Position numbers and translations under genes: made by a program. Below, in pieces: positions 53,501-62,874 of a stretch of 64,000 bases of DNA (position 1 is its first letter; each line of letters opens with the position of its first letter). The notes beneath the pieces were generated by a model that ran no database searches, was not told the origin of the DNA, and worked only from the letters and a program-made list of their open reading frames with translations. Origin of the DNA: Muribaculaceae bacterium (lineage in GTDB: Bacteria > Bacteroidota > Bacteroidia > Bacteroidales > Muribaculaceae). Location: NCBI GenBank assembly GCA_014867205.1, contig WGUO01000018.1, forward strand, positions 10,434-74,433, in the 5' to 3' direction.

Positions 53501-54520
53501 TCAGGCAAAACACAGCGCATCGGTCATTGTCCTTGATTTTCTTTCGGTCTCGGCCCACTCCTGTTCCGGGTCAGAGCCCTTCACTATTCCTCCGCCTGCG
53601 AAAAGGCAATATCTTTCCTTTTCAATAAGCGCAGAACGAAGGTTGACATAGAGGTCGAAATCTCCGTCGGCATACATGGGACCGATGAAGCCTCCGTAAT
53701 ATCCGCGTTGGAAATCCTCACACGCGGATATGATGACGGCTGCTGCATCGCGTGGCAATCCGCAGAGAGCCGGAGTCGGGGAGAGGAGCGTCGCCATCCT
53801 GACGGACTCTCCGAATGTCAGGTCCCTTCCTGAGGCCTCGATTTGCGTCATCAGGTGTTCCACAGGCCCGGCATTGTAGGTGACGGGCCCGTCGGTGGTG
53901 ACTTGGAGGCCTTCTGCGGCGAGAGTACCGGCTATGAACTCGGTGACTACCCTCTGCTCCCCGATGTTTTTTTCGTCCCAGAGGGAATCATGTTGCTCTG
54001 TTCCGGCGGTGCGTGTGCCTGCGAGGGCCATGGCGAGCAGTCTGTCACCACGTCGCGACAGCAGCCTCTCTGGCGTGGCGCAGAGCCATGTGCCGGTCGG
54101 GCCGGTGTGGAAACATGTCACGAATGCATTCGGGTATGCGTCGCACAGCCTGAGGAATGACTCGGCAAGCGCTATCTTTCCGTCGTGGACGATCGCCCGG
54201 GCTGCCACACACTTTCCAAGTCTTCCGCCTTCTATATCCGATACTATGTGCTCCACCATCCTACGGTGGGTATCGCAGTCGGTCGAGGAGGCCGGAAACC
54301 TGTAAGCCTTCCCGCCGATGCTGTCTGCGGCGATAGCATCGATAAGGCCGAGATCTGCTGAAGCGATCGGCCTTTCGTTCGGAATACTGAAGACATGACT
54401 CTCCGAACCGTCGAAAGGAGCGACTGCGAACGCATCCGCATGCAGTCCCTGGAGAAGCGATCCTGAGATCGCTCCCTCGGCTTTGCCGTGACCCGGTTTC
54501 CTGTATATGAAGAAGTTCAT
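53501..54520 (-). CDS. menF: Isochorismate synthase
   Basis: Converts chorismate to isochorismate, the first committed step of menaquinone synthesis. 339 residues of the chorismate-binding fold. Marks: GKCVAARAIVH with the general-base Lys, TPERLLSRRGDRLLAMALAG, GTRTAGTE, KNIGEQRVVTEFIAG, and FAGGGIVKGSDPEQEWAETE. Salicylate synthase or anthranilate synthase relatives share the fold, but the men genes in this window favour MenF. It is the third gene of ftsY-rimO-menF, apart from the men cluster at 26765-31442. Confidence 0.9.
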   Translation of the reverse strand: MNFFIYRKPGHGKAEGAISGSLLQGLHADAFAVAPFDGSESHVFSIPNERPIASADLGLIDAIAADSIGGKAYRFPASSTDCDTHRRMVEHIVSDIEGGRLGKCVAARAIVHDGKIALAESFLRLCDAYPNAFVTCFHTGPTGTWLCATPERLLSRRGDRLLAMALAGTRTAGTEQHDSLWDEKNIGEQRVVTEFIAGTLAAEGLQVTTDGPVTYNAGPVEHLMTQIEASGRDLTFGESVRMATLLSPTPALCGLPRDAAAVIISACEDFQRGYYGGFIGPMYADGDFDLYVNLRSALIEKERYCLFAGGGIVKGSDPEQEWAETERKSRTMTDALCFA

Positions 54521-54541
54521 GATTCAGTTTCCTTGATTCAG

Positions 54542-55855
54542 TTACTTGTTTTTCAATTCCTCGGCCATGAAGTCGAAAGGCATCGCCTCTGTCACGACAG
54601 CCTCGATAAACTCGCCGGGGGCAGCCGACGTGTTGCTGACGCGATATGTCAGGTCGACTTCAGGAGAGTCCCATTGTGAGCGGCAAATGGCGATGTCGCC
54701 TTCGTATTCGTCGACAAGCAGGCGTACCTTTTGGCCGACCTGCGATGCATTGAGACTTTCGGAAATTTCCTCCTGGAGAGCCATCAGTTGGTCGAGGCGT
54801 TTCTGCTTTACTTCGGCGGGCACGTCGTCGTCATAATGAAGCGCGGAATAAGTGTCATCTTCCTCGGAGTATGCGAAGGCTCCCATGCGGTCAAACCTCT
54901 GCGTGCGCACGAATTCCATCAGTTCATCGAAATCCTCGTCAGTCTCGCCCGGGAAACCGACCATGAGAGTCGTGCGCAACTTTATGCCGGGCACCCGGCG
55001 TCTGATCTCGTCGAGAAGCCGCAGTGTGCCCTCCTTGTCGATATGGCGGCGCATCCGGCTCAGTTGGGAGTCCGAGATATGCTGCAGCGCGATGTCGAGA
55101 TATTTGCAGATGTTATCGCGGCGAGCCATGACATCGAGCACGTCGGTCGGGAAATCGGCAGGGTATGCATAGTGAAGCCTTATCCACTTCACACCCTCGA
55201 TGTCGGCCATGCGGTCTATGAGCCCGGCGAGGCGATGCTCACGATACAGGTCGAGACCGTAACTCGAGAGATCCTGCGCTATTATGTTGAACTCGCGCAC
55301 TCCCTTGGATGCGAGGTCCCGGACCTCGGCGAGAATCTCCTCCTCGGGGCGAGACTTGTGGCGTCCGGTAATCAGGGGGATGGCGCAGAACGCGCAGAAA
55401 CGGTTACAGCCCTCCGAAATCTTGACATAAGCCGAGTGAGGGGGAGATGTGAGGGTTCTTTCCCATTCGGCCGGACGTGTGGCAGCCTTCAGGTCCGGCA
55501 GCTCGCTTACAAACCGGTCCCAGTCGAATTTACCGTATATCAGGTCGAGTTCCGGCATCTCGGCCTTGAGGTCTTTCAGATACCTCTCCGTCAGGCAGCC
55601 CATGGCGGCGATTTTGCCGATTTGACCCTCATCCTTTAGTTGGGCGAGTTCGAGCAGCAGGTTGATTGACTCCTCCTTGGCGTCGCCGATAAAGCCGCAG
55701 GTGTTCACCATGACGTACTCGCCCGTCGGCTCCTCGGGGTTATGGGCTACGGTATAGCCTTTTGCCTCAAGACGGCGTATGAGCCGTTCGGAATCTATGA
55801 GATTCTTCGAACAGCCCATTGAGATTATGTCAATATGGTTTTTCGTAAAACTCAT
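54542..55855 (-). CDS. rimO: Ribosomal protein S12 methylthiotransferase RimO
   Basis: Radical-SAM enzyme adding a methylthio group to an Asp of ribosomal protein S12. 437 residues in three domains. The N-terminal UPF0004 domain holds cysteines for the auxiliary cluster (SMGCSKNLIDSE, VNTCGFIGDAKEES, AMGCLTERY). The radical-SAM barrel has CNRFCAFCAIP (C-x3-C-x2-C). A C-terminal TRAM domain follows (about 370-437). SMGCSKN and the overall length favour RimO over MiaB. It lies 13 bases after ftsY and 21 before menF. Confidence 0.96.
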   Translation of the reverse strand: MSFTKNHIDIISMGCSKNLIDSERLIRRLEAKGYTVAHNPEEPTGEYVMVNTCGFIGDAKEESINLLLELAQLKDEGQIGKIAAMGCLTERYLKDLKAEMPELDLIYGKFDWDRFVSELPDLKAATRPAEWERTLTSPPHSAYVKISEGCNRFCAFCAIPLITGRHKSRPEEEILAEVRDLASKGVREFNIIAQDLSSYGLDLYREHRLAGLIDRMADIEGVKWIRLHYAYPADFPTDVLDVMARRDNICKYLDIALQHISDSQLSRMRRHIDKEGTLRLLDEIRRRVPGIKLRTTLMVGFPGETDEDFDELMEFVRTQRFDRMGAFAYSEEDDTYSALHYDDDVPAEVKQKRLDQLMALQEEISESLNASQVGQKVRLLVDEYEGDIAICRSQWDSPEVDLTYRVSNTSAAPGEFIEAVVTEAMPFDFMAEELKNK

Positions 55856-55868
55856 GAGCAGTCGATTA

Positions 55869-56828
55869 TCAGATGGCGTTGCCGAAGAGTGAGCGTACGA
55901 ACTCAGAGGGGTGGAAGATCTGCAGGTCTTCCTTTCCCTCGCCGAGACCGATGTACTTCACGGGAATCTTGAACTGGTCGCTGATTCCGATCACCACACC
56001 TCCTTTGGAGGTTCCGTCGAGTTTTGTGATCGCGAGGGTGTTGACCTCAGTGGCTGCCACGAACTGCTTGGCCTGCTCGAAGGCATTCTGCCCCGTGGAT
56101 CCGTCGAGGACAAGCAGAATCTCCTGCGGCGCGTCAGGCACGACCCGCTTCATCACGTTCTTGATTTTTGTAAGCTCGTTCATCAGGCCGATCTTGTTGT
56201 GCAGACGACCGGCGGTGTCGATAATCACGACGTCAGCGCCCTGTGCCTTGGCCGACGAGAGAGTGTCGAACGCCACGGCGGCGGGGTCGCTGCCCATCTT
56301 CTGCTTGATCACGGGCACACCGACGCGCTCGCCCCAGATGTCGAGTTGCTCGATGGCTGCGGCGCGGAATGTGTCGGCGGCTCCGAGCACCACCTTGTTG
56401 CCGGCAGCCTTGTACTGGTATGCGAGCTTGCCTATGGTCGTGGTCTTGCCTACGCCATTTACGCCTACTACCATGATGACATATGGCTCACCGGTCTTCC
56501 TCACCTCAAAGTCATCGAGTTCCCCCTCGTTCTCGGGTTTCTCGAGCATGTCTGTGATTTCTTCGGCAAGAAGGCTGCGCAACTCGTCGCTGCCTACATA
56601 TTTGTCGCGGGCGACGCGCTCCTGCAGCCGGTCTATGATCTTGAGGGTGGTGTCGGTACCTACGTCGCTGGTGATGAACGCCTCCTCGAGATTGTCGAGA
56701 ACGTCATCGTCAACTTTGCTCTTGCCGGCAATCGCGTGCGATATTTTGCTCCATACCCCCTCTTTTGTCTTCTGCAGACCATTGTCGAGAGTCTCTTTCT
56801 TCTTTTTAGAGAAAAATTTCTTGAACAT
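55869..56828 (-). CDS. ftsY: Signal recognition particle receptor FtsY
   Basis: GTPase docking ribosome-SRP complexes at the inner membrane. 319 residues: a short N-terminal lysine-rich segment (MFKKFFSKKKKETL), the helical N domain, and the G domain with VVGVNGVGKTTTIGKLA (G1), DTFRAAAIEQL (G2), IDTAGRLHN (G3), TKLDGTSKGG (G4) and a final GLGEGKEDL. The long acidic A domain of E. coli FtsY is absent, as usual outside the enterobacteria. First gene of ftsY-rimO-menF; TAATTTTG at 56851-56858 (minus) is a possible -7 element. Confidence 0.98.
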   Translation of the reverse strand: MFKKFFSKKKKETLDNGLQKTKEGVWSKISHAIAGKSKVDDDVLDNLEEAFITSDVGTDTTLKIIDRLQERVARDKYVGSDELRSLLAEEITDMLEKPENEGELDDFEVRKTGEPYVIMVVGVNGVGKTTTIGKLAYQYKAAGNKVVLGAADTFRAAAIEQLDIWGERVGVPVIKQKMGSDPAAVAFDTLSSAKAQGADVVIIDTAGRLHNKIGLMNELTKIKNVMKRVVPDAPQEILLVLDGSTGQNAFEQAKQFVAATEVNTLAITKLDGTSKGGVVIGISDQFKIPVKYIGLGEGKEDLQIFHPSEFVRSLFGNAI

Positions 56829-56999
56829 GTTCAGAACTGTTATTTAAGACCAAAATTAACAATTCTTTTTGACATACCCAACAAATTCAGGAAAATCATT
56901 CTAAAACAGATTCGTGATGATGAGGGTGAGGGGTGCAGATGTCTTTGAATCTCTCTTATTTCCGGGGTAAGGGCCTAAAGTGTGATTGTGAGGATCTGC

Positions 57000-59087
57000 T
57001 TACTTCATAATGATTACTTTATCGGAATCTCCATTGGTGTAGCGAATAATAAATATTCCGGGGCGAAGTTCCGCGGTATTGTTCCCGACATATGTTCCTG
57101 AAATAGTATATACTCCCTCTATCTTGTCATCCTCGGCTGTCATCGAGGGGAGTGATGTGTTATAGTCGGCAGGATAAGTAGTTGACATTCTGACCCCATC
57201 GACTGAATATCCGATTTTGATTTCCTTTCCGCAAGGAGTAGGAATGCCGGGAACCCTCCAGTCTGTCTCATCTATTTTCAGTGCATACACTTTATCAATT
57301 GAAACCTCATTGATTTCTAACAGGACATCCTGAAGCTGAGGATTGGGTATGACTGACAGATAAGGGGATGACTCATTGTATTTGAGGGAGAATAACTCTG
57401 TGACCGGTCCACCAAGGTGAAGATCCTCATCTGATTTACTTTCGTACCATTCCCTCATTCCTGCGGGACAGTACAGCCGCTTCCAGCGCGGTGGAACGCA
57501 TAGGTGTTTCTTCTGAAGAGTTGAGGCTATAAAAGTAGCGCATGAATTGTTCCCCGAGCCGTCGGCAGACGTCCAGATGACATCAGGCATATCAAGATAA
57601 CACTTGGTGTCGGGCAGGAAGTCGAAACTAAGGCCTATTCTCAATTCCTCGTCTTCCTGTGTGTCATCATGCGCAGGGATGACGATGCTCTTAAGAGGTG
57701 TGTCTGCAAATGCGTTTCCTCCAATCCATTTGATTCCACCGAGATTGATTTTTTCAAGAGACTGACAATTCCCGAATGCCCCCTCGCAGATAATGTCGGT
57801 ATGTCCTCCACCCAGATTCAGGTGTGCTACCCTAAGGTTGGCGCAACCGTTGAAACAGTCGGGCGGTACCACTTGAAGTAAGTCGGGAAAAATAAGAGCC
57901 TTGATGCCTGTTTCCTTGAATTGACGTCCTTCTCCATAACCGCTGTGCTCGTCTCCCTCCAGACTCACTATCCGCGTAAATGGGAAATCCTCGAGTGAGG
58001 TACATCCATAGAAGGCTCCCGTCATGAGTTCCACTTTATGTGAATCAAAGCGAACCTCGGTGAGGCTGGGGCATAAGGCAAAGGCAAAGCGTCCGACATT
58101 GACCTTATCATATACTTCACTCACTATGTGTATTTTCTTAAGGTTTGGGCACATAAGGCACAGGTCATGATTGCCGTTGCCGAGCGATGCGGCGGTACAC
58201 TCCAGTTCCTCAAGATCGGAACCGGCAAAAACATACCGGTTGAGTGCGACTTTGTCATGAATCCTGATTTTGGGGATAGAAGTGTTGCAAAATGCCCCGT
58301 CCAAGATATAAGTGCAGTCGCCCGGAACTTCGTAACTGTCGAGTTTGAGTGCCGGGGGACACGCGGTCAACTCGTTGTCACTGCTGATTGTGCAGAATAT
58401 CACGCCATCTCGTGACTCATACATGGAGTTTTTCGAGACATCTATTTCTGTGATGCTCTTGTTTCTCCATGCCCAGAGGGGATTAGTGAGCAAGCAGTTC
58501 GGACTCAGTACAATCTTCTGAAGAGTTTTATTGTCAGCAAAGGCGCACTGTTCTATTCTGAACACATCATCGGGAATTGTGTAGACAGTTTTCTTACGTC
58601 CCGGGGGCATACGGAAAAGTCTCCAGTTATGACCTTCTTCCCAGCGGTAGAACAGCACGCCGTCGATGTCCTTGAAGTTCTTGTTCGCGGCGTCGACATG
58701 GAATTCATTGATGCCTGTACAGCCGAGAAACTCCATATAGCCGATATCAGTGATTGTTGCGGGTATGTTTATCCGTGTGATTTCCGGAAAGTCCTTGAAC
58801 GCGCGGTCATCCTCGAAGAACTGAGGAGAGGGGTAGATGCACCCGATTTTGTTTACGGTATAGTATGTGCCGTATATGTTGATGTCATCAGGTATCGTCA
58901 CCTCTCCTTTCAGTTCAATGCCGGGCCTGACATCAATAAGCGTGGCGGTTCCCGTTGTCTCATCATTTCCAATCTCTGTATCGTACACAAAGTATCCGAC
59001 GGTGTGTATCCGGCTGTCCTCGGGGTCGTAGGCTGCGGCTGTCAGAGCCGGCAGGAGCGACAAAAGCAATATGAACAGGTGTCTCAT
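57000..59087 (-). CDS. Large secreted BspA-like leucine-rich repeat protein
   Basis: 695 residues. A signal peptide (MRHLFILLLSLLPALTAAAY) precedes a long series of irregular LRR_5/BspA-type repeats (about 70-480), for example IPDDVFRIEQCAFADNKTLQ and VRFDSHKVELMTGAFYGCTS, with frequent Cys. The C-terminal about 45 residues (EGVYTISGTYVGNNTAEL, then RPGIFIIRYTNGDSDKVIIM) resemble the T9SS-type or BspA-type C-terminal sorting domain of Bacteroidetes. It is probably surface exposed, binding host proteins or other cells. The second TPR/HTH membrane regulator is encoded directly upstream on the same strand. Confidence 0.87.
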   Translation of the reverse strand: MRHLFILLLSLLPALTAAAYDPEDSRIHTVGYFVYDTEIGNDETTGTATLIDVRPGIELKGEVTIPDDINIYGTYYTVNKIGCIYPSPQFFEDDRAFKDFPEITRINIPATITDIGYMEFLGCTGINEFHVDAANKNFKDIDGVLFYRWEEGHNWRLFRMPPGRKKTVYTIPDDVFRIEQCAFADNKTLQKIVLSPNCLLTNPLWAWRNKSITEIDVSKNSMYESRDGVIFCTISSDNELTACPPALKLDSYEVPGDCTYILDGAFCNTSIPKIRIHDKVALNRYVFAGSDLEELECTAASLGNGNHDLCLMCPNLKKIHIVSEVYDKVNVGRFAFALCPSLTEVRFDSHKVELMTGAFYGCTSLEDFPFTRIVSLEGDEHSGYGEGRQFKETGIKALIFPDLLQVVPPDCFNGCANLRVAHLNLGGGHTDIICEGAFGNCQSLEKINLGGIKWIGGNAFADTPLKSIVIPAHDDTQEDEELRIGLSFDFLPDTKCYLDMPDVIWTSADGSGNNSCATFIASTLQKKHLCVPPRWKRLYCPAGMREWYESKSDEDLHLGGPVTELFSLKYNESSPYLSVIPNPQLQDVLLEINEVSIDKVYALKIDETDWRVPGIPTPCGKEIKIGYSVDGVRMSTTYPADYNTSLPSMTAEDDKIEGVYTISGTYVGNNTAELRPGIFIIRYTNGDSDKVIIMK

Positions 59088-59225
59088 AAGTTTTTTGCCG
59101 CAAAGTTAGCACACAGGGTGTGGAAAGAAACACTTCCGGCTTCTACAAATAATCTACGCGAAGTTAAAATTCTGTTAAAAGCCGGGTATGTAGGCGAACA
59201 TTAGGGGGATATGTAGGTGCTTTTA

Positions 59226-60872
59226 TCAGATTTTCCTGATTATGATGTCAAGATCGGTGTCAGGTGTAAGTCCCATCTGATTTCTCAGTCTCCATCGGGC
59301 CTGCGTTACGGATTCTTTACGAATATTCATTTCCTGTGCGATTTGCGCGGAATCGAGTCCCTTGCGAAGATAGAGTGCAAGTTTACGGCCTGTTTTTCCA
59401 ACGTCGGGGTAACGCTCAATAAATATCTTCATAAATTCATTTTCATCCGGCCCCATGGCATTTTCAACGCGGGTCTCTCCGATGATGTCTTTAATCATCT
59501 CGGCAGTCTTGTTTTCCATCTCGCGCTTATTGACCATTTCTTCTATCTTGGTCTGCAGTCGGTCGTTGAGTTGCTGTTTTTCAACAATCAGCAGGTCTTT
59601 TGCCATATGCTCGCGGGTCAGCCTTTCGTGTTCAAGCTGTTGGAGAATCGAATTGCGTTTCAGACGTCCCACATATCTGGTCAGGCAGATGGCAGCGATT
59701 GACAGGAGTATGATTGCGATTACCGTGATGAGAAAAATCTGTAGCCTGAGCCTTTCCCGGCTTGAGTTTTCCTTCTGCTCGACATCTCTGATCATATCGG
59801 CAGTCTCGGCAGCAATAATGTCTCCTTTGTGCAGTTGGTCCAGATAGTTTCTCACTTCCTGCTCGTAGGTTTCTGCGGCAGTCTGCAGTGTTATAAAGTT
59901 GCCGGAACTGGACGCTACCTTCAGAAAGGCTTCGTATATCTCCAGCCGTTCCTGAGGGGTATATTCATATACGGAGGATAAGTCCAGTGCGCTTTTCAAT
60001 TCTTGGGTAGGAACTTCCCCACAATTGATGATGGCGGCAGCCACAAGTGCGCGCATCTTTTCCAGCTCGTCATGTCGTGTCACGACGGACCAGGCCCGTT
60101 CCAATGCAGCCGTGTCACCGGTCATTTCATGGAGGTTATAGTCTATTATGGCGGCGATTGACGGAATTGAATATGAATGGCTCGAAGTCCGGAGAGAGTC
60201 AAGCAGTCCGGTGGCCTTGAGGGTATCACCGGTTGCAAAATATGCAGATGCAAGATTAATGCGGTTATTATCCCTGAGTACCGGAAGATCGGCCCGAACT
60301 AACAGAGAGTCCGCCTTCAAGGCATATTTCAATGCCTCGGAGTTCATGCCTGCTTCACTCATCAGCGACATGAGTAAGACCGCACGACTGAAACCACTTG
60401 CATAATCTCCGGAATAGGTGAAGAACTCCAGATCTGATTTGTATCTTTTATAGCGTGCCGAGTTGTCAGCGAAATCCGATGGCTGTTCCACAGCCAGTCT
60501 GTACACCCTGAAATCATGCGGAAAAAGAGTGGAATCGCATTTGGCCAATGCAAGTCTTCGCAGGGAATCGCCTTTCTCAAAGTCCCCGCTCATGAAGATA
60601 GCGTTCCCCTTCCAATATAATCTCCTATGTTCGTATTGCCCGGTGTGGTCTTCATTTTCAGAAAGGTCACAGTATCTGGTCACCAGACTGTCCAGCGAGT
60701 CGGCGGGAGCGTAATTCAACATAGCGCGGCTCATTTGAGTGAGAAGCGAATCGGAGGGCTCGCCAGTCGGAGTCCAACCGAATGGAGGAAATGCTTTCCT
60801 GTCGTCAGAGCATCCAATAGCGAAGAGACTCAATAAGCTTATTATGGCGATAAATATGACGTTCCTGTTCAT
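59226..60872 (-). CDS. Membrane-bound TPR regulator with C-terminal HTH (second copy)
   Basis: 548 residues with the same layout as the protein at 20621-22279. Lipobox LFAIGC has Cys21. A helical TPR-like region (about 40-350) follows; GDFEKGDSLRRLALAKC and SEALKYALKADSLL are typical. The transmembrane segment is at about 377-400 (IFLITVIAIILLSIAAICLT). Then comes a coiled coil (about 405-465; EHERLTREHMAKDLLIVEKQ) and a C-terminal HTH (about 480-545; LALYLRKGLDSAQIAQEMNI). Primary sequence identity to the other copy is low. It lies about 140 bases upstream of the BspA-like gene on the same strand, the likely target. TAACTTTG at 60915-60922 (minus) may be its -7 element. Confidence 0.85.
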   Translation of the reverse strand: MNRNVIFIAIISLLSLFAIGCSDDRKAFPPFGWTPTGEPSDSLLTQMSRAMLNYAPADSLDSLVTRYCDLSENEDHTGQYEHRRLYWKGNAIFMSGDFEKGDSLRRLALAKCDSTLFPHDFRVYRLAVEQPSDFADNSARYKRYKSDLEFFTYSGDYASGFSRAVLLMSLMSEAGMNSEALKYALKADSLLVRADLPVLRDNNRINLASAYFATGDTLKATGLLDSLRTSSHSYSIPSIAAIIDYNLHEMTGDTAALERAWSVVTRHDELEKMRALVAAAIINCGEVPTQELKSALDLSSVYEYTPQERLEIYEAFLKVASSSGNFITLQTAAETYEQEVRNYLDQLHKGDIIAAETADMIRDVEQKENSSRERLRLQIFLITVIAIILLSIAAICLTRYVGRLKRNSILQQLEHERLTREHMAKDLLIVEKQQLNDRLQTKIEEMVNKREMENKTAEMIKDIIGETRVENAMGPDENEFMKIFIERYPDVGKTGRKLALYLRKGLDSAQIAQEMNIRKESVTQARWRLRNQMGLTPDTDLDIIIRKI

Positions 60873-61012
60873 TCTGTTGATTAGAATCTGTTAGGTTTCC
60901 CGTAATTTCCCAGACAAAGTTATAAAAATAAGTTTATACGCCCTCTTGCTTACCCTCTACAAATTATCTACAAAATGATATGTTATTTATTTGTAGTGCT
61001 TTATTGGGCTGC

Positions 61013-61138
61013 TACGTCATATACGTCATATACGTCTTATACGTCATATACGTCTTATACGTCATATACGTCATAAATGACTTATACGACTTATACGACT
61101 TATACGACTTATATGTGTTATACGACTTATATGTCTTA
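61013..61138. repeat. Array A: fourteen 9-nt repeats left of the four-helix-bundle gene
   Basis: Exactly 14 consecutive 9-mers. The first seven are TACGTCATA or TACGTCTTA; the next seven are mainly TACGACTTA (one AATGACTTA, one TATGTGTTA, one TATGTCTTA). The switch point GTCATAAATGAC is a perfect palindrome, so the two halves can pair imperfectly. It ends 13 bases before the stop codon of the gene at 61152. Confidence 0.92.
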
Positions 61139-61151
61139 TATTAGGTTTTAG

Positions 61152-61700
61152 TCAGTATCCGCGCTGATTGCGTCGGGCTCTTGACATGGCTTCTTTAATC
61201 CCTCCCTCTGCTATAAAGTCGGCCTCTATCCTTTTGAGTAGTTTTGCCAGCATGGCGTCAATCTGGCGTATCTGCGTAATCATAATGTTGGCAACGGTCT
61301 CGTCGTTTCTTTCGCGGCACTTGGCAGCGAAATTCCGTGGCTCATCATGAGTTATGCAGTAAGAACGAGTTTGCCGGGTTCGCACATCATCGGCCGACCA
61401 TATCTCAAGTTCATTTTGTCTGAGGAAATCACCATAATCCTCAAGCAATTCACGTGCAGAGCCACGTGCCACACCGAGCAGTTTTATACACATTTCAGCG
61501 GATACAGTTCTGTCGCTTACGCCCTCCACGATGTTCTGCTTACACGAGCGGGCAGCCTGGCGCATCTGATCTATGGTTCGAGAGCCACGGGGCAAAGCAC
61601 GGTTAATGAACATCTCAGTGACATCGCATATTATCACCGATTTGCGATATACCTTCCAGTCAGTATAATCTCCGCTTATTTTCAGGAAACCATCGCTCAT
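61152..61700 (-). CDS. Four-helix-bundle protein (23S rRNA intervening-sequence/Avd-like family)
   Basis: 182 residues. The family core is visible at about 40-100: IDQMRQAARSCKQNIVEGVS, then KLLGVARGSARELLEDYGDF. A helical C terminus follows (IMITQIRQIDAMLAKLLKRI). This family includes proteins encoded in 23S rRNA intervening sequences and the Avd protein of diversity-generating retroelements, which bind nucleic acid; the role of free-standing copies is unknown. It stands alone, with no reverse transcriptase or rRNA nearby, and is flanked on both sides by matching 9-nt repeat arrays, which suggests it came as a unit. Confidence 0.85.
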   Translation of the reverse strand: MSDGFLKISGDYTDWKVYRKSVIICDVTEMFINRALPRGSRTIDQMRQAARSCKQNIVEGVSDRTVSAEMCIKLLGVARGSARELLEDYGDFLRQNELEIWSADDVRTRQTRSYCITHDEPRNFAAKCRERNDETVANIMITQIRQIDAMLAKLLKRIEADFIAEGGIKEAMSRARRNQRGY

Positions 61701-61756
61701 AAGGAAGTGTTTGCTATAGTTAAAGAGTTTACGTAATAATATCCGTCAAGCCGCTA

Positions 61757-61882
61757 TACGTCATATACGTCATATACGTCATATACGTCATATACGTCAT
61801 ATACGTCATATACTTTTTATATATTTTATATGACTTATACGACTTATATGACTTATACGTTTTATACGACTTATAAGACTTA
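61757..61882. repeat. Array B: fourteen 9-nt repeats right of the four-helix-bundle gene
   Basis: Again exactly 14 units: six perfect TACGTCATA, two degenerate (TACTTTTTA, TATATTTTA), then six of TATGACTTA, TACGACTTA, TACGTTTTA or TAAGACTTA type. Same length (126 bases), same orientation and same two-part layout as array A. Confidence 0.92.
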
Positions 61883-62235
61883 CGACCTATTATTACAGTT
61901 TTGCAAATTTAAGAATAGTTTTTGAGTTTGCAATTGTTTTATCCGGAATTTTCTTTAATTGTGCGAATTAGTGATTGCGTAATTAATATGCCTTTGGTCG
62001 GCTGCCGTTTTGCAATACCATAATAAACTTCTCCCTGTTCTGACTGACTGTGGGGGCTGTTTGCGTAAAATCATGGTCCTGAGGTTAGGGTTGGGAAGAT
62101 TAAAAAATCATTGTCTCGAAGAATAAACTTTAAAAATTTTTTCGTAACTTTATCGCACTGTATTACAAAGTTGGGTATGCCAATTATAAACTTACTTTGA
62201 CAGCCTATGAAAAATACAGTAAAGAATAAAGGAAT
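61883..62235. other. AT-rich intergenic region before the two-nuclease pair
   Basis: 353 AT-rich bases without a supportable gene. TAACTTTA near 62144-62151 resembles a -7 element for the following operon but deviates at the last base and has no clear -33 partner. Confidence 0.5.
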
Positions 62236-62874
62236 ATGGCAAAAGATAATCAAATGGGCATTGTATATGTCCTTTCAAACCGAGCAATGCCAGGTCTCGT
62301 AAAAATAGGCATGACTACACGCCATGAACTTGATGCTCGCCTCAAAGAACTTTACACAACCGGCGTACCTGTGCCGTTTGATGTCGAGTATGCTTGTGAG
62401 GTAAAGGCTTGCAACTGTGCCAAACTGGAAAAAGCCCTTCATACGGCGTTCGAGCCGAACCGCTTGAATGTCAACCGTGAGTTTTTCCAGATTAAGAAAG
62501 AACAGGCGATTGCCATTCTTGAAATCTTCAACGAGAAAGAGATTACCACCGAGGTCAGCGATGAAATGAACAATGACCTCAATGCTGACGATATAGCCTC
62601 TAAAAACAAAGCCACGAAACACCGTCCACCACTTAACTTCAGTCAGATGGGCATACCCGTTGGCAGCATTCTGACTTACAATGCTGAACCAACAGTGTCC
62701 GTTACCGTGATTAGCGATAAAAAGGTTGATTATCTTGGAGAAGAAACATCCTTGACTGCCGTGACAACTAAACTCCTCAACTCCAAATATGGAGTACAAC
62801 CGACACCCCGCTGGAGCTTCAACGGCACGAACCTGCAAGAACTCTATGATGCAACTTATCCCATCGAAGAATAA
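62236..62874 (+). CDS. GIY-YIG (T5orf172-type) nuclease-like protein with C-terminal recognition-like domain
   Basis: 212 residues. The N-terminal about 95 residues form a GIY-YIG/T5orf172 domain: GIVYVLSNRAMPGLVKIGMT with the paired Tyr and Gly region, ARLKELYTTG with the Arg, and EKALHTAFEPNRLNVNREFF with the catalytic-type Glu. After a linker, residues about 130-212 (PLNFSQMGIPVGSILTYN, LGEETSLTAVTTKLLNSKYG, WSFNGTNLQELYDATYP) resemble the RAMA-type domain associated with modified-DNA recognition. The gene overlaps the next by one base (TAATG). A role in cutting foreign or modified DNA is inferred from the domains. Confidence 0.82.
   Translation: MAKDNQMGIVYVLSNRAMPGLVKIGMTTRHELDARLKELYTTGVPVPFDVEYACEVKACNCAKLEKALHTAFEPNRLNVNREFFQIKKEQAIAILEIFNEKEITTEVSDEMNNDLNADDIASKNKATKHRPPLNFSQMGIPVGSILTYNAEPTVSVTVISDKKVDYLGEETSLTAVTTKLLNSKYGVQPTPRWSFNGTNLQELYDATYPIEE

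Noticed and set aside
53501..54520. Anthranilate or aminodeoxychorismate synthase component I
   Set aside because: The length, motif pattern and presence of menD, menB, menC and menE in the window favour isochorismate synthase.
55911..56948. 345-codon ORF antisense to ftsY
   Set aside because: Shadow of ftsY, whose GTPase motifs are unambiguous.
61152..61700. Diversity-generating retroelement (Avd-like protein)
   Set aside because: No reverse transcriptase, template repeat or variable repeat is seen in the neighbourhood.
61013..61882. CRISPR array
   Set aside because: The units are 9 bases with no spacers and no cas genes nearby; these are plain tandem arrays.
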